Counted from the stretch's first letter, positions 1 to 6,338 are shown. The stretch: 6,338 bases of DNA from Anaerolineales bacterium (GCA_015485245.1 WFTY01000280.1:1-6338), one strand, 5' to 3'. Notes: generated by a model not told the origin, from the letters alone. Made by a program: numbers and translations.

Positions 1-2364
1 CTCCATGATATCCGGATCACCTTTTTCCACCCCCAATGCCAGCGCTGGCGCGCCGTCGGTAATCAGGTTAAGCCACAACAGTTGAATCGCCGTCAACGGG
101 GAAGGCAGGCCCATCAACGTTGCCAGGAAAATGATCGCGATCTCCGCCATGTTGCACGAGAGCAGATAATACACAAACTTGCGGATATTGCTATAGATCA
201 CCCGCCCCTGTTCCACTGCGGCCACGATGCTGGCGTAGTTATCGTCGGTGAGCACCATATCGGCAGCCTCTTTGGTCACATCCGTGCCGGTGATCCCCAT
301 CGCCACGCCGATATCCGCCTGCTTGATCGAAGGAGCATCATTGACGCCGTCGCCCGTCATGGCAACCACCTCGCCGTTGGCGCGCAGCGCCTGCACAATG
401 CTCATCTTGTGCTGCGGCGAAACGCGTGCAAACACATCGGTGCGCTTCACTTCACGCTGCAAGACAGCCGCGTCCATTTGCTCCAGCTCCGCCCCGGTGA
501 GAACCTGATGCCCCTCTTGCAGCAGGCCAATCTCCGCAGCGATCGCGCGGGCGGTGTTGGGGTAATCCCCGGTAATCATCACCGTGCGGATGCCCGCCTT
601 GCGAGCCGTCGCCAGCGCCGCCGGCACTTCGAGGCGCGGCGGGTCGATCATGCCGATCAGCCCGACGAAGATTAAATCCCGCTCCAGGGACTCATCCAGC
701 GACCAATCCGCCTCGTCCGCCTCCAGACGCGGCATCACGCGATAAGCCACACCCAGCACGCGCAAAGCATCTCTGGTCATCAAATCGTTGGCCGCCAGGA
801 TGCGCCGCCGCTGCTCGCCGTCCAGCGGGACGGCTTTATCTTCGCGATTCTGATAATGGGTGCAACGTTGAAGCACCACATCGGGCGCCCCCTTCTCAGC
901 GACCACGTACCACTGACGTTGCCTGTCGTCGTAGAAGGGCGAGAGATCATCCGGATGTGGGGCGCGCACGGTGTGCACCGTGACCATGCGTTTGCGCTCC
1001 GAATCAAAGGGTATCTCTCGCACGCGCGGATAAGCCTGATGCAGCGGATCAGGCATCGCCCCCGCTTTAGCAGCGGCGACCAGTAATGCCCCCTCGGTGG
1101 GATCTCCGACCACTCGATAGACCGTCTCGCCGTTCTCATCCTCTCGTGCTTCCAGCACGGCATCGTTGTTCAAAGCGCCAATCCACAAAGTCGTCAAAAT
1201 GGCCGGGTAATCGTTGATATCCACAGGACGGCCGTCGCGCAGGAACTCGCCGTGAGGCGTATAACCACTGCCGGTGACCTCAATGAATTCCCCATCCGCA
1301 GCCACACGGGTGACGGTCATCTCGTTCTGCGTCAGCGTGCCAGTCTTATCCGAACAAATCACTGTCGCTGAGCCAAGCGTCTCCACAGAAGAAAGACGGC
1401 GGATCAGCGCGTGGCGCTTGATCATCTCACGCATCCCCAGCGCCAGGCTGATAGTCACCACCGCGGGCAGCCCCTCGGGGACCGCCGCAATCGCCAGGCT
1501 GACGGCGATGATGAACATCTCCAGCGGCGGGGTGCCGCGCAGCCAACCCAGCACAAACACCAAAGCGCTCACAATCAACGCCGCCCAGCCCAGGGTGCGC
1601 CCCAACTGATCGAGGCGTTTTTGCAGCGGCGTCGGCTCCAGCTCCACCGATTGGAGCATCTCAGCGATGTGTCCGATTTGCGTCTGCATGCCGGTAGCAA
1701 CCACAACCCCCGTCCCGCGGCCATAGGCCACAAGCGTGCCCATGAAGGCGATGTTCTTTCGATCTCCGAGGGGCGTATCCGCAGGGAAGACGCGCTGCGC
1801 CTCTTTGCGCACGGAGAAAGACTCCCCCGTCAGCGAGGCCTCATCCACCCGCAGGTTGACCGCCTCAACCAGACGCACATCCGCGGGGATGAAGTTCCCC
1901 ACCTCGAGGTAGACAATATCCCCTGGCACGACCTCCCGCCCCGGCACACTGACACGCCGCCCATCTCGCAACACATGCGCCTCGGGAGCAGCAAGCTCTT
2001 GTAAAGCCGCCAGCGCTTTCTCCGCCCGCCGCTCTTGCAGCACCCCGAGAGCCGCGTTCAGCACCACAATCGCCATGATTGCCGCCGCCTCCACCCAGTC
2101 ACCCAGCAAAGCTGAAATCACCGCCGCCACGATCAAGAGCAACACCACAAAATCGTTGAACTGCGCCCACAACAACTGCCAAAGCGTGGTGGGCGGCGCC
2201 TCGCGCAGTTTGTTGAGGCCAAATCGCTCCAGGCGAGCGACGGCCTGCTCACTCGTCAGGCCGGTCTCCAGAGAAACCCCCAGGCGTTCCAACGTCTTCG
2301 CAGGGCTCAACGTATGCCAGCGGATCTCCTCACGCGGCACAGGCAGCTCGGCGGGTTTGTTCAT
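1..2364 (-). CDS. Type IIA (SERCA-like) Ca2+-transporting P-type ATPase, C-terminus cut by window edge
   Basis: Membrane pump that uses ATP, via a phospho-aspartate intermediate, to export cations, most likely Ca2+. The frame is open for 788 codons without a stop and runs off the left edge; the family usually has about 850-950 residues, so only the last membrane helices are missing. Start ATG at 2362-2364 is preceded by AAGGAG with a 5-nt A-rich spacer. Domains in order: cation-ATPase N-terminal domain (about 10-80), M1/M2 (about 63-109), actuator domain with TGES at 179-182, M4 with PEGLP at 296-300, phosphorylation motif DKTGTLT starting at D339, nucleotide-binding motifs FDSERKRM (from F453) and KGAPD (491-495), DPPR at 574-577, and hinge GDGVND with D672 and D676. 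M5 carries N738 and E741; M6 carries N766, T769 and D770. These match SERCA N768/E771 and N796/T799/D800 in identity and spacing. Family assignment is firm. Ca2+ specificity is inferred from these ligands, and the M8 acidic ligand is outside the window. Confidence 0.96.
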   Translation of the reverse strand, partial: MNKPAELPVPREEIRWHTLSPAKTLERLGVSLETGLTSEQAVARLERFGLNKLREAPPTTLWQLLWAQFNDFVVLLLIVAAVISALLGDWVEAAAIMAIVVLNAALGVLQERRAEKALAALQELAAPEAHVLRDGRRVSVPGREVVPGDIVYLEVGNFIPADVRLVEAVNLRVDEASLTGESFSVRKEAQRVFPADTPLGDRKNIAFMGTLVAYGRGTGVVVATGMQTQIGHIAEMLQSVELEPTPLQKRLDQLGRTLGWAALIVSALVFVLGWLRGTPPLEMFIIAVSLAIAAVPEGLPAVVTISLALGMREMIKRHALIRRLSSVETLGSATVICSDKTGTLTQNEMTVTRVAADGEFIEVTGSGYTPHGEFLRDGRPVDINDYPAILTTLWIGALNNDAVLEAREDENGETVYRVVGDPTEGALLVAAAKAGAMPDPLHQAYPRVREIPFDSERKRMVTVHTVRAPHPDDLSPFYDDRQRQWYVVAEKGAPDVVLQRCTHYQNREDKAVPLDGEQRRRILAANDLMTRDALRVLGVAYRVMPRLEADEADWSLDESLERDLIFVGLIGMIDPPRLEVPAALATARKAGIRTVMITGDYPNTARAIAAEIGLLQEGHQVLTGAELEQMDAAVLQREVKRTDVFARVSPQHKMSIVQALRANGEVVAMTGDGVNDAPSIKQADIGVAMGITGTDVTKEAADMVLTDDNYASIVAAVEQGRVIYSNIRKFVYYLLSCNMAEIAIIFLATLMGLPSPLTAIQLLWLNLITDGAPALALGVEKGDPDIME

Positions 2365-2403
2365 AAAAACTCCTTGGGAAAAACGGGTAAAATCACCGCC
2401 CGG

Positions 2404-2409
2404 ATTATA
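2404..2409 (-). promoter_or_regulatory. -10 box of the ATPase promoter
   Basis: On the minus strand this reads TATAAT, a perfect sigma-70-type -10 hexamer, about 40 bases upstream of the ATPase ATG. It implies a short leader of roughly 30-35 nt. No convincing TTGACA-like hexamer sits 16-18 bp upstream, so the -35 is weak or an activator may help. The bases just after the box (CCGGGCGG) are GC-rich. The -10 is directly visible; its use as a promoter is inferred from position. Confidence 0.6.
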
Positions 2410-2447
2410 CCGCGAGAGCCAACGTGGATATTCGGGCAGAATGTCAC

Positions 2448-2476
2448 TTTTCCGATCCCTGGGGGAATGCTATAAT
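2448..2476 (+). promoter_or_regulatory. Candidate promoter of icd
   Basis: A perfect TATAAT lies at 2471-2476. The hexamer 17 bp upstream (TTTTCC, 2448-2453) matches TTGACA at only three positions, so the -35 is poor. Predicted transcription start is near 2483, giving a leader of about 165 nt before icd. The stretch after the -10 (CTGCCCGCC) is GC-rich, like the discriminator of growth-rate-controlled promoters. It faces away from the ATPase -10 box about 60 bp to the left, so both genes share one small control region. Confidence 0.6.
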
Positions 2477-2482
2477 CTGCCC

Positions 2483-2647
2483 GCCTTCTGGAGAGACGCA
2501 TATTTATGGAAGCAACCAGCTCCAGAAGCGCCCGGTTCATCAACTCGCCTTCCAGGGAGGCGCGCGAGCGAAGGGGAAACTTCTTCTTTGCGGCCCCCTG
2601 CAGGCAGAAACGAACACTTTTCACACGAATAACACAAGGAGCACCCC
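2483..2647 (+). other. Long structured 5' leader of icd (possible cis-regulatory RNA)
   Basis: About 165 nt separate the predicted transcription start from the icd ATG, with no convincing gene in between. Visible structure: a 9-bp perfect inverted repeat (2485-2493 with 2520-2528); a short hairpin CGCCT/AGGCG (2546-2550 with 2558-2562, 7-nt loop); and competing pairings of GCGAAG (2568-2573) with CTTTGC (2586-2591, one G-U) or GGGG (2573-2576) with CCCC (2594-2597). The blocks GGAGAG (2490-2495), CGAAGGGG (2569-2576) and CAGGCA (2601-2606) occur in the same order as conserved blocks of the glycine riboswitch, but flanking conserved bases differ. The icd ribosome site AAGGAG is at 2636-2641. 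It may be a regulatory RNA, a translation-control leader, or merely GC-rich sequence that folds by chance. Confidence 0.4.
2485..2528 (+). repeat. 9-bp perfect inverted repeat at the start of the icd leader
   Basis: CTTCTGGAG at 2485-2493 is exactly complementary to CTCCAGAAG at 2520-2528, with a 26-nt loop between them. The left arm begins about two bases after the predicted transcription start, so the arms could form a 5'-terminal stem in the RNA. It lacks a following T-run, so it is not an intrinsic terminator by itself. It could alternatively be a protein-binding site on DNA, although a 26-nt gap is long for that. Confidence 0.5.
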
Positions 2648-4054
2648 ATGAGCTACACCATCATTGAAGTACCCAAGCGCGGCGAGAAAATCACCATTCA
2701 GGGCGGGGAACTGCGCGTCCCCGACCAGCCGATCCTGCCCTTTATCGAGGGCGACGGCACCGGCCGCGACATCTGGCGCGCCTCGGTGCGCGTGTTCGAC
2801 GCCGCGGTGGAGAAGGCTTACAGCGGCAAGCGCAAAATCCACTGGATGGAAGTCTACGCCGGCGAAAAAGCATTCCACAAATTCGGCGACTGGCTGCCCG
2901 AAGAGACCGTCAAAGCGTTTCGCGAGTTCCTGGTGGGCATCAAAGGCCCGCTGACTACGCCGGTCGGCGGCGGCATCCGTTCGCTCAACGTCGCCCTGCG
3001 CAAATACCTCGACCTGTACGTCTGCCAGCGCCCGGTCAAATACGTCGATGGCATCCCTTCCCCGGTCAAGCACCCCGAATATGTTGATATGGTTATCTTC
3101 CGCGAAAACACGGAAGACATCTACGCGGGCATCGAATTTGAGCACGGCAGCGCAGCCAACCAGCAGTTCAAAGCCATCTTCAAAGAACACTTCCCCGAAG
3201 AATTCGCCAAGATGCGCTTCCCTGATACCGCCGGCATCGGCCTCAAACCGGTCTCTAAAGAGGGCACCGAACGTCTGGTGCGGGCGGCGATCAAATGGGC
3301 GCTGGCCAACGGGCGCAAGCGTCTCAGCCTGGTGCACAAAGGCAACATCATGAAATTCACCGAAGGCGCTTTCCGCAACTGGGGCTATGAGCTGGCCAAA
3401 CGCGAGTTCCGCAATCAGATTGTGACTGAGCGCGAGTCGTGGATTCTGGGCAACAAGGAAGCCAACCCAGAGTTGAGCGACGAGGAAAACGCCCGCATGA
3501 TCGAACCCGGCTTTGAGATGCTCGCCCCCGATAAACAGCAGGAGGTCATCCAGGAAGTGCGCGACGCCCTGGCGCTCTGGCCGACCCATGGCGAAGGCAA
3601 ATGGAAGACAAAACTGCTCATCAAAGACACCATCGCCGATATCGTCTTCCAGCAAACCATTACCCGCGCCAAAGAGTTCGACGTGATCGCCACCATGAAC
3701 CTGAACGGCGATTACCTCTCCGACGCGCTGGCCGCACAGATCGGCGGCATGGGCATCGCTCCCGGCGCCAACATCAACTACGAGACCGGGCACGCTATCT
3801 TCGAAGCCACGCACGGTACGGCCCCCAAATACGCCGACCTGGACAAAGTCAACCCCGGATCGGTGATCCTCTCCGGCGAGATGATGTTCCGCTACCTCGG
3901 CTGGCACGAAGTCGCCGACCTGATCTGGAAAGGCGTCTCCGGCGCGGTCAAGGCCAAGACAGTGACCTATGATTTCCACCGCCTGATGGATGGAGCCACC
4001 TTGCTCAAATGCTCCGAATTCGGCGACGCCATCATCCAGCATATGGATGACTGA
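2648..4054 (+). CDS. icd: NADP-dependent isocitrate dehydrogenase
   Basis: Cytosolic TCA-cycle enzyme that oxidatively decarboxylates isocitrate to 2-oxoglutarate, producing NADPH. It is 468 residues long, against 416 in E. coli. Start ATG has AAGGAG six bases upstream. Substrate residues equivalent to E. coli S113, N115, R119, R129 and R153 are S112, N114, R118, R128 and R152. Catalytic Y159 and K231 are present, and metal ligands are D331, D355 and D359. NADP specificity is supported by K394, Y395, Y441 and R445, which match E. coli K344, Y345, Y391 and R395. A net insertion of about 47 residues lies between K231 and D331, roughly residues 266-320, and a further 2-residue insertion precedes the ATHGTAPKY motif. 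From memory, cyanobacterial Icd proteins have a similar long form. The gene is transcribed alone, with its own leader upstream and a strong terminator downstream. Function is secure; regulation by phosphorylation of S112 is possible, but no AceK kinase is visible here. Confidence 0.98.
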   Translation: MSYTIIEVPKRGEKITIQGGELRVPDQPILPFIEGDGTGRDIWRASVRVFDAAVEKAYSGKRKIHWMEVYAGEKAFHKFGDWLPEETVKAFREFLVGIKGPLTTPVGGGIRSLNVALRKYLDLYVCQRPVKYVDGIPSPVKHPEYVDMVIFRENTEDIYAGIEFEHGSAANQQFKAIFKEHFPEEFAKMRFPDTAGIGLKPVSKEGTERLVRAAIKWALANGRKRLSLVHKGNIMKFTEGAFRNWGYELAKREFRNQIVTERESWILGNKEANPELSDEENARMIEPGFEMLAPDKQQEVIQEVRDALALWPTHGEGKWKTKLLIKDTIADIVFQQTITRAKEFDVIATMNLNGDYLSDALAAQIGGMGIAPGANINYETGHAIFEATHGTAPKYADLDKVNPGSVILSGEMMFRYLGWHEVADLIWKGVSGAVKAKTVTYDFHRLMDGATLLKCSEFGDAIIQHMDD

Positions 4055-4072
4055 GAGATAACGCTTCCCTTC

Positions 4073-4108
4073 ACGCCGCCGCGTCTCTTTTCGCGGCGGC
4101 GTTTTTTT
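4073..4108 (+). terminator. Intrinsic terminator after icd
   Basis: ACGCCGCCGCG (4073-4083) pairs perfectly over 11 bp with CGCGGCGGCGT (4092-4102), with an 8-nt T-rich loop. A run of seven T residues follows (4102-4108). It lies 18 bases after the icd stop codon and ends icd transcription before the kinase promoter. No gene on the minus strand ends here, so a bidirectional role is not needed. Confidence 0.95.
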
Positions 4109-4129
4109 ATAGAACCGCAGTACTATGCT

Positions 4130-4158
4130 TTGCCTTCCAGTCGTTTTTGGGGTATGAT
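4130..4158 (+). promoter_or_regulatory. Promoter of the histidine kinase operon
   Basis: TTGCCT (4130-4135, four of six to consensus) is separated by exactly 17 bp from TATGAT (4153-4158, five of six). Predicted start of transcription is near 4165. It sits just downstream of the icd terminator, as expected for an independent unit. It also decides the kinase start: the upstream in-frame candidates TTG 4130 and ATG 4154 lie inside the promoter itself, leaving ATG 4220 as the first in-frame ATG in the transcript. Confidence 0.75.
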
Positions 4159-4219
4159 TAGATGCAGCGTCAGCAGCGCGCCGCTTGCCAATAAAAAACC
4201 CACTGGACAGCAAATACTC

Positions 4220-5611
4220 ATGCCCCAATCTCTGCCTCAGAACTATATCTTCCTTTTGATTGGCGGGTTCGCCCTACTGCTGATCGGGCTAGCCGTAGGA
4301 GTTTTCCTCTTACGCAACCAGGGGTTGTACCCCGCCCGGAGGAGAAAAAAAGCCCAGCCAACGAGGCGCCACACGCAACCGCGCCCGCTGACCCAACCCA
4401 TTGGCCTGAGGCGCATTCGCGAGATCTACCAACTGCTCACCAACCTGACCGCCACGCTGAACTACCAGCGGGTGCTGGAACTGGCGCTCGATTCCGGCAT
4501 CCAGGCTGTTTCCCCGCCCGGCGAACCCGATGGCCAAATGGCGGGGGCGGTTCTGCTGTTCAGCCAAACAGACGAAGGGGTGAGCGACCTCTACGTCGCT
4601 GCCGCCCGACGCTTTACCCCACCAGATCTGCAACAGACTTTTCCTGCCGCCGAAGGCCTGTTGCGCGAGGTGGTAGACGAAGGCGGCCCCATACTGGCAA
4701 GCAACCCGGCGCAAGACCCGGAGTTGGGGCGCATCTTTGGGTTGCACAGTTGCACCTCGGTGTACTGCATCCCACTGCGTCAGGGCATTGACACCTACGG
4801 CGTGATCCTGTTTGCCCACCCGCAAGCGATGTTTTTCAGTTCATCCAACCGCGAAGTGCTCAACCTGATCGCCCACCAGGCGGTCATCTCCATCCAAAAC
4901 GCCCGCCTGTACCAGGAGCTGGAGCAGGAAAAAGAGCGCATGCTGGAGATTCAGGAAGAGGCGCGCAAAAAACTGGCCCGCGACCTGCACGACGGCCCGA
5001 CGCAAACCATCGCCGCCATCGCTATGCGCGCCAACTACGCCCGCCGCCTGATGGAGCGCGACCCTAAGGCGGTGCTCAAGGAACTGACCAACATGGAAGA
5101 CATGGCCCGGCGCACCTCGCAGGAAATCCGGCACATGCTCTTCACCCTGCGCCCACTGGTGCTGGAAACCCAGGGATTGGTCGCCGCCCTGGAGGCCATG
5201 GCAGAGAAGATGCGCGAGACCTACAACCAAAATGTGTTACTGGATATTTCGCCGCAGGTGGTTGAACTGCTGGAAATGGATCAACAGGGGGTGATCTTCT
5301 ATATCGTTGAAGAGGCTGTCAACAACGCACGCAAACACGCCGAAGCGGAACACGTCTGGGTGCACCTGCGCCCCATCCAGAACGACCTGGCTCTGCTGGA
5401 GATCCGCGACGACGGCGTTGGATTCGACGTCAAAGCGGTGACCGCATCTTACGAACATCGCAGCAGCCTGGGGATGGTCAACCTGCGCGAACGCAGCGAA
5501 TTGATTAACGGCATCCTGCACATCGACTCCGCGCCGGGCAACGGGACGCGCGTCCAGGTTGCCATCCCATTAACCGAAGAAGCCGTCGACCGTATCCGCC
5601 ACAGCGTCTGA
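4220..5611 (+). CDS. Membrane-anchored GAF-domain sensor histidine kinase (NarX/DegS/LiaS class)
   Basis: Sensor kinase expected to autophosphorylate on histidine and pass the phosphate to a NarL/FixJ-type response regulator. With the ATG at 4220 it has 463 residues. One membrane helix (about 9-31) is followed by a basic cluster (RRRKK, 40-44), then a GAF domain (about 65-230) and a coiled-coil linker rich in Glu/Lys (about 230-252). A HisKA_3 dimerisation domain contains RDLHDGPTQ with phospho-acceptor H257. The HATPase_c domain has an N box with N368/N369, a G1 motif DDGVGFD (397-403) and a G2 region around G418. With almost no extracytoplasmic loop, it probably senses a cytosolic or membrane signal through GAF; the ligand cannot be read from sequence. 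No strong ribosome site precedes ATG 4220 (only GGACAG-like). The stop is 4 nt before the next gene, so the two are probably co-transcribed. No response regulator is in view. Confidence 0.93.
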   Translation: MPQSLPQNYIFLLIGGFALLLIGLAVGVFLLRNQGLYPARRRKKAQPTRRHTQPRPLTQPIGLRRIREIYQLLTNLTATLNYQRVLELALDSGIQAVSPPGEPDGQMAGAVLLFSQTDEGVSDLYVAAARRFTPPDLQQTFPAAEGLLREVVDEGGPILASNPAQDPELGRIFGLHSCTSVYCIPLRQGIDTYGVILFAHPQAMFFSSSNREVLNLIAHQAVISIQNARLYQELEQEKERMLEIQEEARKKLARDLHDGPTQTIAAIAMRANYARRLMERDPKAVLKELTNMEDMARRTSQEIRHMLFTLRPLVLETQGLVAALEAMAEKMRETYNQNVLLDISPQVVELLEMDQQGVIFYIVEEAVNNARKHAEAEHVWVHLRPIQNDLALLEIRDDGVGFDVKAVTASYEHRSSLGMVNLRERSELINGILHIDSAPGNGTRVQVAIPLTEEAVDRIRHSV

Positions 5612-5615
5612 ACGT

Positions 5616-6005
5616 ATGCCCCATCTCCGCACCTTGCTGCGCCTGCGCTTCGCCGGGCTGGGGGTAGGGGTGTTGATCCTGCTTTGGCTTCCCGTAGAAG
5701 ACCTGTCTCCCCGCAGCGCGCTCGCCCTGGGCATGCTGCTCAGCGCCTGGCTGGCGGCCCGCGCTTGCATTCAGCAGTCATTCCACTCCCCGCTGTGGAT
5801 TTGGGCTATCGGCGGCGCGGCAGTGGCTCCCCTCGCCGCTGGCCTGGTCATCTTTAAGAGCGGGCTACACGGCCACGGCATCCCCGATTTCACCCTCGCA
5901 CAAGTAGCTGCGATTCTTCAGCAAAGCCCCTGGTTCATCCTGGGCGGCCTGCTGGTCGGTGCGGGATTCCGCTTGCATCGCCCGGCCCCGATTTCAGAGG
6001 AGTAA
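5616..6005 (+). CDS. Small hypothetical integral membrane protein (about four helices)
   Basis: Not recognised as a known family. The protein has 129 residues, and hydrophobic segments lie at about 11-28, 35-52, 60-80 and 101-121, suggesting four membrane spans with a basic N-terminus (RTLLRLR) that favours a cytoplasmic start. There is no signal-peptidase site and there are no obvious catalytic motifs. It begins 4 nt after the kinase stop codon and has no clear ribosome-binding site of its own, so translation is probably coupled to the kinase. Its place in the operon makes an accessory or sensing partner of the kinase possible, but nothing in the sequence shows this. Reality of the gene is supported by coherent hydrophobic periodicity and tight spacing on both sides. 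Confidence 0.75.
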   Translation: MPHLRTLLRLRFAGLGVGVLILLWLPVEDLSPRSALALGMLLSAWLAARACIQQSFHSPLWIWAIGGAAVAPLAAGLVIFKSGLHGHGIPDFTLAQVAAILQQSPWFILGGLLVGAGFRLHRPAPISEE

Positions 6006-6017
6006 AACAAGCCCGTC

Positions 6018-6338
6018 ATGCCACATGCAGCCCACCTTTATTATTTTGAACATCGCGCTGGAAGCGCCGACCTCCCCCCCGTCGTCCTGCTTCACGGGGC
6101 AGGGGGGAACTACCTCTCCTGGCCCACACAGATCCGCCGCCTGGATGGACTGCACGTCTACGCCCCGGATCTACCGGGGCACGGCAAGTCTGATGGCCGG
6201 GGGCTGCAAACGATTGACGACTACGCCGATCACATCCGCGCCTGGATGGACGTCATTCAACTGCCGCGCGCTGTGCTGGTTGGGCACTCGATGGGCGGCG
6301 CCATCGCCCTCTCGCTGGCCGTTCAGCACCCCCAATAT
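6018..6338 (+). CDS. Alpha/beta-hydrolase fold protein, N-terminal part (cut by window edge)
   Basis: The first 107 residues of a serine hydrolase are visible. The oxyanion-hole motif HGAGG is at 26-30, after the hydrophobic strand PVVLL. DLPGHGKS is at 51-58, and the nucleophile elbow GHSMGG places the catalytic serine at S91. The acid and histidine of the triad, and the lid region that would show substrate class, lie beyond the right edge, so substrate is unknown (esterase, lipase, C-C hydrolase and haloperoxidase-like enzymes share these motifs). ATG 6018 is the first in-frame start after the preceding gene's stop at 6003-6005, which is in the same frame. A GAGGAG ribosome-site-like run (5996-6001) overlaps the end of the upstream gene, but its 16-nt distance is long. 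Likely third gene of the kinase operon. Confidence 0.92.
   Translation, partial: MPHAAHLYYFEHRAGSADLPPVVLLHGAGGNYLSWPTQIRRLDGLHVYAPDLPGHGKSDGRGLQTIDDYADHIRAWMDVIQLPRAVLVGHSMGGAIALSLAVQHPQY

Noticed and set aside
82..2004. Several plus-strand open frames up to 197 codons inside 1-2364
   Set aside because: They lie opposite the continuous P-type ATPase frame, are His/Arg-rich and have no family motifs.
2432..2444. Short palindrome ATTC/GAAT between the divergent promoters as an operator
   Set aside because: Arms of only four bases are expected by chance and nothing else supports a binding site.
2490..2611. Outright call of a glycine riboswitch
   Set aside because: Only three short blocks agree, flanking conserved bases differ, a conflicting 9-bp stem is present, and icd is not a usual glycine-regulated gene. 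Kept as a candidate leader only.
2361..2624. Minus-strand 87-codon open frame in the intergenic region
   Set aside because: It would require transcription from upstream of the ATPase -10 box, has no convincing ribosome site, and overlaps the ATPase start.
2075..2632. Plus-strand 185-codon open frame running from the ATPase region into the icd leader
   Set aside because: It starts within the antisense of the ATPase coding region, crosses both promoters, and shows no domain or coherent composition.
2621..4228. A 535-codon open frame on the minus strand covering all of icd
   Set aside because: It is an antisense mirror of a high-GC coding gene. The translation is Asp/Val/Gly/Phe-rich with no recognisable domain, while the plus strand encodes an unmistakable Icd.
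4310..5521. Minus-strand open frames (94-171 codons) opposite the kinase
   Set aside because: Antisense shadows of the kinase gene; Gln/His/Val-rich translations without motifs.

Overview
The window is high-GC bacterial chromosome with five protein genes and no mobile elements, tRNAs, rRNAs or CRISPR. Base composition, a cyanobacterial-like long isocitrate dehydrogenase and a DegS/NarX-type kinase with a GAF domain would fit Chloroflexota (Anaerolineae-like). That assignment is inference from style, because no taxonomic marker is present.

Layout. Positions 1-2364 (minus strand) hold most of a SERCA-like type IIA Ca2+-transporting P-type ATPase; its C-terminus lies beyond the left edge. Positions 2365-2647 are a divergent control region. 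It has two TATAAT boxes facing outward and, on the plus side, a leader of about 165 nt with a 9-bp perfect inverted repeat near its predicted 5' end. Positions 2648-4054 (plus) encode an NADP-type isocitrate dehydrogenase (icd) with a net insertion of about 47 residues relative to E. coli Icd. A strong intrinsic terminator follows at 4073-4108.

A new transcription unit begins at a clear promoter (4130-4158). It contains a membrane-anchored GAF-HisKA_3 sensor histidine kinase (4220-5611), a small protein with about four membrane segments (5616-6005) and the start of an alpha/beta-hydrolase (6018 to the right edge). Short gaps of 4 and 12 nt suggest one operon. No response regulator is visible.

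Functionally, the ATPase and icd share only the intergenic region, with no obvious pathway link. The kinase unit is insulated from icd by the terminator. Most of the window is ordinary core and sensory genes. The part that best deserves a second look is the long, structured icd leader. It carries a few sequence blocks resembling the glycine riboswitch, but the match is incomplete.
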